Part shown: piece after piece, positions 26,896-35,135 of the stretch
Position numbering within the stretch: the first letter of the stretch is position 1
Layout of the letters: each line of letters starts with the position of its first letter
Source of the DNA: Streptomyces sp. DvalAA-43
GTDB taxonomy: Bacteria > Actinomycetota > Actinomycetes > Streptomycetales > Streptomycetaceae
DNA length: 59,860 bases
Reading direction: 5' to 3'
NCBI RefSeq assembly: GCF_900091725.1
Contig: NZ_FMBW01000014.1
Span: 1-59,860, forward strand
Notes under the pieces: generated by a model
What the model saw: only the letters and a program-made list of their open reading frames with translations
Told to the model about the DNA's origin: nothing
Database searches by the model: none
Translations under genes and position numbers: made by a program

Positions 26896-29046
26896 TCACT
26901 GCTGGTCGAAGGAGAGCCATGTACCGGCGAGGCCCTGCTGCCCCGCCCCGGGCTGGGACCAGTCGCAGACACCGGTTCGGAAGATCGACTTCAGATCCTC
27001 GAACTGGCCGTCGGTCACCGGCACTTCGTAGTCGGAGCGGACGACGGGACGCTTGCGGCACTTGACGATGTCGTTGGCCACATCCGCTCCGGCGACCATC
27101 CGCGGCGATGTCCACACCGGGTAGAGGGTGTTGCACTCGGTGTTGTCGATGCCCTCGACCTGGGGCTCCACGATCTTCTTCGCACCGATGCCACGGGTCC
27201 AGCAGGCGTCCGTGAGACCCTGCGGCTGGTTGCGGACGATCTTGTCGATGGGGGCGTCGTCGCCGGCGTCTCCCTTGATGCCGGTGAGCCACTGGTCCAT
27301 GTCGGCCAGCATCCCGGCGAGAGTGAATCCGTGCCCGCTGGAGCGGGTGAGCATGACCTGGTTGGCGTGGGTGCCGTTGGCCTTGTCCAGGCGCGCCCGG
27401 GTGGAGAAGGACTGGAAGCGCATGTGCATGTCGCCGGCCGCCGCGTCGTCCGTGTAGTCGCGGTAGTCGATGATCGGAATGTCGGCGAGGCCGCCGCCGC
27501 CGTTCAGCAAGCGGCCCGTGCGGTAGGCGAGCCGTACCGCCTTGAGATCGGCGACGGTGCGCTCCGCGGCGGGCTTGGCGTCGTCGTCGAGGCCGCCGAT
27601 GCGCCGGTTCAGGTCGATGAACTGGTCCATGTCGATCGTCCCCTTGTTGAGGGCGTCGAGTCCGTACTGGATACCGGTGTTGTCGAGCGGCCTGCGCGCC
27701 TTCCCGGTCTCCGGTACCTCGCCGTAGACGTTCACGGTGTGGCTGTAGACGTCACACCGGGCACCGTCCGGGTTGGTGTCGGGGTTGTAGCGCTGTCCCG
27801 CGGGCAGCTGGGCCGGGCAGAACACCGTGGGGTCGATACGGCCGCCGGCCCTGGCCAGGCTGCCGATGCTCTCCCACTTCCCGAACCCGGAGACCGCCCT
27901 CTGCTGCTCCTTGGTGAATGCGTCCGGCGCGACGTCCTTGAAGTAGTGGTTCAGGAGCCGGGCGTCGCTGAGCGTCTGGATCGTCCCGAAACCGACGTCG
28001 GGGAAGCTGCAGCCGGAGAGGATGCCGTCCAGCAGGCCCGGGTAGTTGTCGGCGATCTGGTGGGTCTGGTACGAGCCGCCGGAGCAGCCGTTCCCGATGG
28101 TGAAGGCCGGGACTCCGTACGTCTCCACGAAGTGTTCCTTGACCATGCTCATGGTCTCGGCGGCCAGCACGTCGTTGCAGTTGTTGCCGAAGACATTGAG
28201 CGTGGAGGACGCGACGGCGTAGCCCTTGCTCAGATACGTGTCGTTCATGATGCCGACGGTGTTGCGGCCCTGGACGTACCAGCCGCCGTCACAGCCCCCG
28301 CCGAAGCCGTACACGAGGCGCCCGTTCCAGCCCGGCCCACGCTCCAGCGGGTCGGGGGTACCGGCGTTCGGGTCGTACAGCACGGCCGTCTCGTAGATGC
28401 CGCGGTTGATGGTGCCGGTCTCCACGCGGACGATGTACGGCACCTTCTTGCCCGCGCTCGTCGTCGCGGTCGCCAGGTCGGCGGGCCGGGCGTTCTCGTC
28501 GGGCAACGGAACGAACGTGCCGGCCGTGGTGCGATACATGTAGTCGACGCGGGTCTCGACCGAGCAGTCCTCGTCGATCGGCTGCCCGAGGGTGGCGCCG
28601 GTGACCGTCTTGAACGCGGCGGTGTCACAGACGAACGGCTGCTCGTGCGGCCCGGAGAACATCGGCCCCGTGATGGGGTGGTTCTTCAGGGTCAGCTGTC
28701 CGGCGTCCGCGCCCTGGGCCCTGGCCGTGAGCCTGTTGTCGCCCCGGGTCAGCTCCTTCACCACGCCCATCAGCGCATGGTCGCCGGAGGGCCGGAAACT
28801 CGGGGTCACGTCCCGGCCCGCCACCTCGACCCGGACCGTGTCGGCCGCTATGGAGGCGGGCACCTCGACCCGTATCAGGGCGTCGTCCCCCGACACCGTG
28901 CCGGGCCGCGACGACACCACCGTCACCTGTAGCTTCTCGCGTTCCTGGCTGCCGGCCGGCGTCGCCGACACGCCAACCAGCACGCCCATGAACGCTATGC
29001 CGACCAGGCCCAGTCGGACCGGTCTCGCGGTTCTTCCGAACGACAC
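26896..29046 (-). CDS. Secreted DUF6351 protein (large alpha/beta-hydrolase-like)
   Basis: The 716-aa protein has a signal peptide (hydrophobic residues 11-30, then TPAGSQ). An N-terminal beta-rich region (residues 35-125) is followed by a catalytic-looking domain with GRLVYGFGGGCDGGWYVQG, the Ser motif FTIGNGCSGGSYQTHQIADN and a C-terminal SSGHGFTLAGMLADMDQW (candidate His). This matches the DUF6351 family, distantly like tannase/feruloyl-esterase hydrolases. Its place beside the sugar-acid dehydratase suggests it removes ester groups from an extracellular substrate; that is inference. Confidence 0.82.
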   Translation of the reverse strand: MSFGRTARPVRLGLVGIAFMGVLVGVSATPAGSQEREKLQVTVVSSRPGTVSGDDALIRVEVPASIAADTVRVEVAGRDVTPSFRPSGDHALMGVVKELTRGDNRLTARAQGADAGQLTLKNHPITGPMFSGPHEQPFVCDTAAFKTVTGATLGQPIDEDCSVETRVDYMYRTTAGTFVPLPDENARPADLATATTSAGKKVPYIVRVETGTINRGIYETAVLYDPNAGTPDPLERGPGWNGRLVYGFGGGCDGGWYVQGRNTVGIMNDTYLSKGYAVASSTLNVFGNNCNDVLAAETMSMVKEHFVETYGVPAFTIGNGCSGGSYQTHQIADNYPGLLDGILSGCSFPDVGFGTIQTLSDARLLNHYFKDVAPDAFTKEQQRAVSGFGKWESIGSLARAGGRIDPTVFCPAQLPAGQRYNPDTNPDGARCDVYSHTVNVYGEVPETGKARRPLDNTGIQYGLDALNKGTIDMDQFIDLNRRIGGLDDDAKPAAERTVADLKAVRLAYRTGRLLNGGGGLADIPIIDYRDYTDDAAAGDMHMRFQSFSTRARLDKANGTHANQVMLTRSSGHGFTLAGMLADMDQWLTGIKGDAGDDAPIDKIVRNQPQGLTDACWTRGIGAKKIVEPQVEGIDNTECNTLYPVWTSPRMVAGADVANDIVKCRKRPVVRSDYEVPVTDGQFEDLKSIFRTGVCDWSQPGAGQQGLAGTWLSFDQQ

Positions 29047-29142
29047 GACGGAACTCGCCTCACTTTCTGGAGTCGGAGATCGTGCTCAGTGTGTGGATGC
29101 GGGCCATGGGCCCGCCGGGACGGTGATGCGAAGGTCCCGTTG

Positions 29143-29277
29143 TCAGGGGGTGCGCGGATCGTCAGGTCCGGGTACGCGCCGGGTGGCCGTGTGCAGGTCC
29201 TGCGCGATCCGGCTCAGGTCCGGACCCGTGCCGGTGGCCACGTCAAGCGCCCGCACCTTCCGGCCGCACGCGGCTAC
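29143..29277 (-). pseudogene. Possible C-terminal remnant between the dehydratase and DUF6351 genes
   Basis: In the gap after the dehydratase, a minus-strand frame with good codon bias reads RKVRALDVATGTGPDLSRIA then QDLHTATRRV and ends at TGA (29143-29145). It has no start of its own and overlaps the end of the dehydratase. Its pattern is faintly like the end of an IclR-type regulator, but this is weak. Confidence 0.3.
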
Positions 29278-30416
29278 CAGTTGGTGAACGCCCCGTCCGC
29301 CGTGCGCAGGTGCGGGCGCTCGGCCGCCGCGGCCTGGTACCGCCGCGCCTCCTCCCGGTCGATGCCGATGCCGATGCCCGGCAGCTCACTCGGCTCCACC
29401 CGCCCCGGCAGGATCGTCGGCCGGGCGGTGAAGAGGGCGGCGATCGCCGGTTCGAGGTCGGTCTGGTGCTCCTGGACCGCCACATTGGGGCAGGCCAGGT
29501 TGAGCTGGAGCGAGGAGGCGGCGGTGACCGGGCCGAGCGGGTTGTGGGTGGCGAGCTTGATGTGGTGGGTCTCCGCCATCGCCGCGATCTTCTTCGCCTC
29601 GGTCAGGCCCGCGGCCACCCCGACGTCCACGCGTGCGTAATCGATGAGGTCGTCCTCGATCAGCGTCCTGAACTCCCATTTGGAGCCGTACTGCTCACCT
29701 GCGGCCAGTGGTACGCCGGTGCGGGCCCGCAGCATGCGGTAGCTGTCCGGGTTCTCACAGCGCAGTGGGTCCTCGACGAAGTACGGGCGGGCCGCCTCGA
29801 TCTCCCGGCACAGGGTCAGCGCCTCCGGCGGATCCAGGCGCGTATGGACGTCCAGGATCAGCTCCACCTCGTCGCCGACCGCGTCCCGCACCTGATGGAA
29901 GAGGTCGACCGAGTCGCGCAGGCAGCGGCGGGCGTCAAGCGTGCCGTCGGCGTCGTGCGGCGAGGCGAACCGCAGATGGCGCCAGCCCTCGGCGACCAGG
30001 TCACGGCAGCGGTCCAGGAACCCCGCGCGGTCGTGGTAGCCGTCGCCGACATGCACATAGGCGGGTACGTGATCACGCACCCGTCCACCGAGGAGCTCGT
30101 GCACCGGTACGCCGAGCGCTTTGCCGCGGATGTCCCAGAGGGCCACGTCCACCGCTGCGATGGCGGCGCCGAGTATGCGGTCGGCCGGGAAGAACCCGCG
30201 CCGGAACATCACCTGCCAGAGGTGCTCGATCCGTCGCGGGTCCTCGCCGACGATCAGCTCCGCCAGGTGTTCGAGACCCCCCGCGACCGCCCGTTGGCGT
30301 GACCTGATGCCGACCTCGCCCAGACCGTGGATGCCCTCGTCGGTGTCGACCACGACCAGCATCATGCTGTCGCCGTGGTCGGGGAGAGTCAGCACTTCCA
30401 GGCCGGTGATCTTCAT
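29274..30416 (-). CDS. Enolase-superfamily sugar-acid dehydratase (mandelate racemase / galactonate dehydratase-like)
   Basis: The 380-aa cytosolic enzyme has an N-terminal capping domain (IHGLGEVGIRSRQRAVAGG) and a barrel with metal ligands LILDVHTR (Asp), PYFVEDPLR (Glu) and PLAAGEQYG (Glu), then THNPLGPVTAASS, whose His matches the catalytic position in D-galactonate/mannonate dehydratases. It probably dehydrates an aldonic acid to a 2-keto-3-deoxy acid. The divergent LacI gene and the shared operator place it in the carbohydrate locus. Confidence 0.88.
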   Translation of the reverse strand: MKITGLEVLTLPDHGDSMMLVVVDTDEGIHGLGEVGIRSRQRAVAGGLEHLAELIVGEDPRRIEHLWQVMFRRGFFPADRILGAAIAAVDVALWDIRGKALGVPVHELLGGRVRDHVPAYVHVGDGYHDRAGFLDRCRDLVAEGWRHLRFASPHDADGTLDARRCLRDSVDLFHQVRDAVGDEVELILDVHTRLDPPEALTLCREIEAARPYFVEDPLRCENPDSYRMLRARTGVPLAAGEQYGSKWEFRTLIEDDLIDYARVDVGVAAGLTEAKKIAAMAETHHIKLATHNPLGPVTAASSLQLNLACPNVAVQEHQTDLEPAIAALFTARPTILPGRVEPSELPGIGIGIDREEARRYQAAAAERPHLRTADGAFTNW

Positions 30417-30429
30417 TCCACTCCTCTAT

Positions 30430-30572
30430 GAAAACGTTCCCGCAATTTCAGTGCTGTTCTTGAGGGCACATCATCAGCAGTAGTCGGGCCGAAGCACAAG
30501 ACCCGTGCATGCAGAAGGTTTTCCTGGATGAAATAGTCCTGACACGTGTCTTGACACGTCATGGGAACGTTC
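30430..30572. promoter_or_regulatory. LacI-type operators in the divergent control region
   Basis: GAAAACGTTCCC (30430-30441) lies just upstream of the dehydratase start, and GGGAACGTTC (30563-30572) lies in front of the lacI-type gene. Both carry the AACGTT core that LacI/CcpA-type regulators bind. In addition GACACGTGTC (30541-30550) is a perfect palindrome whose TGACACGT half recurs 12 bases downstream, overlapping a TTGACA (30551-30556) that could be a -35 element. Confidence 0.75.
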
Positions 30573-30650
30573 GCAAACATCAACCGAACTTGCAGGATCC
30601 AGATGCGAGACGACCGGGTTCCCCCGGCTCAAGCGACAAGGAGGCCGTCC

Positions 30651-31652
30651 GTGGCAGTCACGATCCGGGAGGTGGCGAGCGCCGCGGGCGTCTCGGTGTC
30701 GACGGTGTCCCGTGCGTTCACCGCACCCGGCCAGGTGCAGCCGACGACACGGCAGCGCATCCTCGACGCCGCGGCCGAGCTCGGCTACTCCGCCAACCCG
30801 GCCGCCCGTTCACTGCGCGGCAGCGGCACAGGGACACTCGGCCTGATCGTCCCGGACATCGCCAACCCGTTCTTCCCGCCGATCATCAAGGCGATGCAGG
30901 CCCGCGCCCGGCACCTGGGCTACACGGTCCTGGTCGCCGACAGCGACGAGCGCGAGGCGGACGAGCTGGCCGCCATCGCGGCCGTGTCGAAGCGGGTCGA
31001 CGGCCTGATCCTGTGGGCCTCCACCCTCACCGAGAACCGGCTCCACGAACTCGCGGGCCGGATGCCGCTGGTGGTGGTGAACCGGCATGTGCCGGGCATC
31101 CCCGAGGTCCGGATCTCACTGTCCGCCGGCATCGCGCAGGCCGCCGAGCAGTTGAAGGCGTACGGTCATCGGCGCTGCGTCTTCATCAACGCGTCCCGCG
31201 CCGAGCTGAGCCGCGGGAAGTCCATCCAGGAGTCCTTCGAGGCGCTCGACCTCTCCCTGTCCGAGCTCGGCCCGTACGAGCCGCGGTTCGAGACGGGCGT
31301 GCACGCCGCCACCCTCGTCGCCGCCCACGAAGCGACGGCCGTGATCGCCCACAACGACCTGGTCGCCCTCGGTGTGCTGCACCAGATGGCCAACCTCGGA
31401 GTGAGCGTGCCGCGCGACGTCAGCGTCATCGGCATCGACGACACACTGCTCGCCTCCGTCTCCACCCCCAGCCTCACCACGATCAGGATCGACCCCGAGG
31501 AGATCGCCACGCGGGCGGGGGACCTCCTGATCGAGACGATCGCGAGCACGACAGGACGTACTGGACAAGGACGTGACGTCGCTGCCCCCTTCGTGGAGAT
31601 CGGCTCCCGCCTGATCCCCCGCGCCTCGACGGGCCCCGCACCCGCCCACTGA
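30651..31652 (+). CDS. LacI-family transcriptional regulator
   Basis: The 333-aa protein has an N-terminal helix-turn-helix (VTIREVASAAGVSVSTVSRA), a hinge helix (NPAARSLRG) and a periplasmic-binding-protein-like sensor domain (LGLIVPDIANPFFPPIIKAM, later SVIGIDDTLLASVSTPSLTT). The GTG at 30651 is chosen because GGAGG lies six bases upstream and the product begins at the conserved helix-turn-helix. It is expected to repress the dehydratase/DUF6351 side and the importer side until a sugar ligand binds. Confidence 0.93.
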   Translation: MAVTIREVASAAGVSVSTVSRAFTAPGQVQPTTRQRILDAAAELGYSANPAARSLRGSGTGTLGLIVPDIANPFFPPIIKAMQARARHLGYTVLVADSDEREADELAAIAAVSKRVDGLILWASTLTENRLHELAGRMPLVVVNRHVPGIPEVRISLSAGIAQAAEQLKAYGHRRCVFINASRAELSRGKSIQESFEALDLSLSELGPYEPRFETGVHAATLVAAHEATAVIAHNDLVALGVLHQMANLGVSVPRDVSVIGIDDTLLASVSTPSLTTIRIDPEEIATRAGDLLIETIASTTGRTGQGRDVAAPFVEIGSRLIPRASTGPAPAH

Positions 31653-31747
31653 TCCACGGCGCACACCACCCCAACGAACAAAACACCGCAGTGCACTGCA
31701 CCGCATTGCACCGCACCGAGCCCACTCCTGCCCTTCTTGGAGCCGTT

Positions 31748-33127
31748 ATGCCCAGAAACTCCCGCTGTGCGGCCATACTTGGCTGCATGGCGCTGACCGC
31801 GACCCTCGCGGGCTGTTCCTCCCTCACCCCGAGCAGCGCCGGCGGGGACGGCGATCTCGTGCTGCGGGTGCAGGGCATGCCGCCGGCCACCGACAAGCCG
31901 GGGGTCGCCCTGTTCAAGAAGCAGGTGGCCGACTTCGAGAAGGCCAACCCGGGCATCAAGGTCAAGGGGTCGACCACGGTCTTCGACCCGCTGACGTTCT
32001 CCGCGAAGCTGTCCGGCGGCAATGTCGAGGACGTCATCAAGGTGCCGCTGACCGAGCCGCAGCGGCTCATCCAGCAGAAGCAGGTGCAGCCGATCACCGG
32101 GCAGCTCAAGGAGTGGAAGCACTTCAAGGAGTTCAACCCCCAGGTCCTCCAGCCGCTCACCGACAGCGCCGGCGACGTGTACGGCGTACCGCAGAATCCG
32201 TACGCCCAGGGCCTGGTCTACAACCGCGAGCTCTTCGAGAAGGCCGGCCTCGACCCCGACAAGCCGCCGACCACCTGGGCGGAAGTCCGGACGGCCGCCA
32301 AGAAGATCAGCGACAGCACCGGCAACGCGGGCTTCGTCCACGAGTCCAAGGACAACCAGGGCGGCTGGCAGCTGGCGATGCTGTCGTACGCCTTCGGCGG
32401 CGAGCTGGAGAAGGAACAGGGCGGCACGTACACCGCCACGCTCACCGGGGAGCCGACGAAGAAGGCGTTGCGGCTGCTCAGCGACATGCGCTGGAAGGAC
32501 GATTCGCTCGGCAAGACCCTCCTCAACAACCAGAACGACGTGATCAAGCAGTTCGCGGCCGGGCAGGTCGGCATGTTCATGGGCAGCCCGGGGACGTACC
32601 GACTGGCGAAGATGCAGTTCGGCATGGAGAACACCGACGCCTTCGGAGCGGCCCCGATGCCGCAGTCCGGCGGCGACGCGACACTCACCGGCGGCGACAT
32701 CTACATGGTCCCGAAGTCCGCCGACAAGAAGCACGCGGCAGCCGCCGTCGAGTGGCTGACCTTCGCCTACGCCAAGCCGCAGTACAGCACCGACATCGCC
32801 GCCGAGCAGGCCAAGGCCCTCTCCGCCGACCCGAAGTCCGCGGTGGGCGTGCCGACACTGCCGGTCTTCGACAAGAAGCGGCAGACCGAGATCGACGCCG
32901 CGATCAAGCCGTACGTCAATGTGAAGCCGCAGAACTTCAAGCCGTACATCGAAGGTCTCTCCACGCTGAAGCTGAAGCCGGAGCCGCCGTACCAGGCACA
33001 GAAGCTGTACACCGCGCTCGACCCGGTGGTCCAGGCTGTGCTCACCAAGCGCGACGCCGACATCGACGCCCTGCTGGCCTCGGCCGAGAAGGACGTCAAT
33101 GCCAAGCTCGCCGCGGACCAGAAGTAG
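31748..33127 (+). CDS. Sugar ABC transporter substrate-binding lipoprotein
   Basis: The 459-aa family 1 extracellular binding protein has signal peptide and lipobox LAGC (MALTATLAGC). It contains FKKQVADFEKANPGIKVKGS, PQNPYAQGLVYNRELFEKAG, TWAEVRTAAKKI and MFMGSPGTYRLAKM, all typical of carbohydrate importers of the CUT1 class. GGAG precedes the ATG at 31748. It is followed by two permease genes; no ATPase gene is present, as expected if the shared MsiK ATPase energises the system. Confidence 0.94.
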   Translation: MPRNSRCAAILGCMALTATLAGCSSLTPSSAGGDGDLVLRVQGMPPATDKPGVALFKKQVADFEKANPGIKVKGSTTVFDPLTFSAKLSGGNVEDVIKVPLTEPQRLIQQKQVQPITGQLKEWKHFKEFNPQVLQPLTDSAGDVYGVPQNPYAQGLVYNRELFEKAGLDPDKPPTTWAEVRTAAKKISDSTGNAGFVHESKDNQGGWQLAMLSYAFGGELEKEQGGTYTATLTGEPTKKALRLLSDMRWKDDSLGKTLLNNQNDVIKQFAAGQVGMFMGSPGTYRLAKMQFGMENTDAFGAAPMPQSGGDATLTGGDIYMVPKSADKKHAAAAVEWLTFAYAKPQYSTDIAAEQAKALSADPKSAVGVPTLPVFDKKRQTEIDAAIKPYVNVKPQNFKPYIEGLSTLKLKPEPPYQAQKLYTALDPVVQAVLTKRDADIDALLASAEKDVNAKLAADQK

Positions 33128-33134
33128 CCCGCCC

Positions 33135-34085
33135 ATGGCCCTGCTCACTCCCTCCCGGCGCCCGGCCGCCGTGTCCAAGGAGCCCGTACCGCCGGCCCTG
33201 CCGCAGCGGCGGCGTGGCACCGGCGCCCGCAAACAGCTCACGGCCTGGCTGTTCCTCGTTCCCGCGCTGCTGGTCTTCGGGCTCTTCGCCTGGTGGCCGA
33301 TCGTGCGCAGCCTGCTGATCAGCTTCCAGAAGACCAACCTGGTCGAACCCGCGGTCTGGGTCGGCCTGGACAACTTCCGTACGCTGTTCGACGATCCGCT
33401 GCTCGGCACCGCCATCGGGAACACGCTGTTCTTCGTGGTCCTCGGCCTGCTGATCGGCTTCCCGGCGCCGCTGATCCTGGCCGCGATCATGTCGACGGTG
33501 CGGCGCGGCGCGGGCGTCTACCGCTTCCTGGTGTATCTGCCGGTGGTCATCCCGCCGGTGGTGGCGATCCTGCTCTGGAAGTGGTTCTACGATCCCGGAA
33601 GCGGGCTCTTCAACAACGTCCTCGGCAAGGTCGGGCTCGGCCCTTACTCGTGGCTGGAGTCCTCCGACAGCGCCATGCTCTCGCTGGTCCTTGAGGCCAC
33701 CTGGGCGGGGATGGGTGGTGCCGTCCTGATCTACCTCGCGGCGATGGTCGGCATCCCCGGCGAACTCTACGAGGCCGCCGAGGTGGACGGCGCCGGGATC
33801 TGGCGGCGGATCTGGCACGTGATGCTGCCCCAGCTGCGGTCCGTCATCGGACTGCTGCTGCTCGTCCAGCTGATCAACACGGTGCAGGTCTTCACCGAGC
33901 CGTACATCTTCACCGGCGGCGGACCCGAGAACTCCACCCTCACGGTCCTGCTGCTGATCTTCCGGTACGCCTTCCAGGACGGCGAGTACGGCCAGGCCGC
34001 CGCGCTCTCCTTCCTGATGGTGCTCACCCTCGCCCTGCTCTCCGCGGTGTATCTGCGGGCCACCCGCAGCTGGAGCACGTCATGA
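33135..34085 (+). CDS. Sugar ABC transporter permease (MalF-type)
   Basis: The 316-aa membrane protein has six predicted membrane segments. The cytoplasmic EAA loop reads YEAAEVDGAGIWRRIWHVML, the site that contacts the ATPase. An N-terminal Arg/Pro-rich cytosolic tail (residues 1-34) precedes the first segment. It begins eight bases after the binding-protein stop and overlaps the next permease by four bases (ATGA). Confidence 0.93.
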   Translation: MALLTPSRRPAAVSKEPVPPALPQRRRGTGARKQLTAWLFLVPALLVFGLFAWWPIVRSLLISFQKTNLVEPAVWVGLDNFRTLFDDPLLGTAIGNTLFFVVLGLLIGFPAPLILAAIMSTVRRGAGVYRFLVYLPVVIPPVVAILLWKWFYDPGSGLFNNVLGKVGLGPYSWLESSDSAMLSLVLEATWAGMGGAVLIYLAAMVGIPGELYEAAEVDGAGIWRRIWHVMLPQLRSVIGLLLLVQLINTVQVFTEPYIFTGGGPENSTLTVLLLIFRYAFQDGEYGQAAALSFLMVLTLALLSAVYLRATRSWSTS

Positions 34086-34960
34086 CCACGCTCACCACCT
34101 TCGTCTCCACCAGCGACCGCCAGCGCCCCGGCGTGCGCGCCGCGGTCCGCTCCATCCAGGTGTTCACCCTGATCCTGCTGCTGCTCATCGGCATCGGACC
34201 GCTGTACTGGATGGTCAAGGGCGCGGTCTCACCGCCCACCGAGCTCACCACTCAGCCCCTGGCCCTGTGGCCGGACCGGCCGGCCCTGGGCAACTTCTCG
34301 GCGGCGTACACCGATCTGAGTGTCGGCCGCTATCTGATGAACACCTTCCTGGTGGTCGGCGGATCGTGGTTCGTGCAGCTCTTCGTCTCGGCCACGGCGG
34401 GCTTCGCCCTTTCGGTACTCAGGCCGAAGTTCGGCAAGGTCGTCTACGGAGCGATCCTCGCCACGATGTTCGTGCCGTACACGGTGAACATGGTCAGCCT
34501 CTTCATGACCGTGATCGATGTGCCGTTCCTGCACATCAACCTGGGCGACACCTACTGGGCGATCTGGCTGCCGGCCGGTACGAACGCCTTCACGGTGCTG
34601 CTCGCCAAGCAGTTCTTCGACGCCCTGCCGAAGGAGCTGTTCGACGCGGCGCGGGTCGACGGGGCGAGCACCCGGCAACTGCTCACCAAGATCGTGCTGC
34701 CCATGAGCAAGCCGGTGCTCGCCGTGATCAGTCTGCTCGCGGTGATGCACTCCTGGAAGGACTTCATCTGGCCGCTGGTGGCCATCACCGACCCCGAGAA
34801 GCAGCCGATCAGCGTCGCTCTCGCCCAGCTCGCCACGCAGGCTCCCCAGGACCAGCTGATCGCCGCGATGGTGCTCGCCGTCGCCCCGCCGGTGCTCGTC
34901 TTCGTCGTCTGCCAGAAGTACATCGTCGCCGGGCTCGGCTTCACCGGAGTCAAGGGCTGA
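34082..34960 (+). CDS. Sugar ABC transporter permease (MalG-type)
   Basis: The 292-aa six-segment membrane protein has the EAA loop LFDAARVDGASTRQLLTKIV and the usual C-terminus (AGLGFTGVKG) of the MalG class. Translation is coupled to the previous gene through the ATGA overlap. It pairs with the MalF-type permease to form the membrane channel. Confidence 0.93.
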   Translation: MTTLTTFVSTSDRQRPGVRAAVRSIQVFTLILLLLIGIGPLYWMVKGAVSPPTELTTQPLALWPDRPALGNFSAAYTDLSVGRYLMNTFLVVGGSWFVQLFVSATAGFALSVLRPKFGKVVYGAILATMFVPYTVNMVSLFMTVIDVPFLHINLGDTYWAIWLPAGTNAFTVLLAKQFFDALPKELFDAARVDGASTRQLLTKIVLPMSKPVLAVISLLAVMHSWKDFIWPLVAITDPEKQPISVALAQLATQAPQDQLIAAMVLAVAPPVLVFVVCQKYIVAGLGFTGVKG

Positions 34961-35012
34961 GTCCCTCCGGAGCCGACGGCCGGGCCCCGGTTCCCCCACC
35001 GCACGTTCCGCT

Positions 35013-35111
35013 CCGGAACACGCGGAGCATCCGGAACACGCGGAGCATCCGGAACACGCGCAGCATCCCGAACACGTACAGCATCCCGAACACGTACAGC
35101 ATCCCGAACAC
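35013..35111. repeat. 18-bp tandem repeat between the permease and glycosidase genes
   Basis: Five full units and one partial unit of CCGGAACACGCGGAGCAT lie head to tail. The first three are the GGA/GCGGAGCAT (or GCGCAGCAT) form; the last ones change to CCCGAACACGTACAGCAT. The array ends about 25 bases before the next ATG, so it forms part of the intercistronic leader. The regular unit length suggests slippage expansion; a spacer or RNA-structure role is possible. Confidence 0.92.
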
Positions 35112-35135
35112 CCCGAACAAGAGAAGGGCACCTCC

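Noticed and set aside
27331..28932. Plus-strand open frame under the DUF6351 gene
   Set aside because: Composition is Val/Asp/Arg-rich with no fold pattern, and the opposite strand has the conserved motifs.
31166..33490. Large minus-strand frame under the LacI and binding-protein genes
   Set aside because: Shadow of two well-recognised plus-strand genes.
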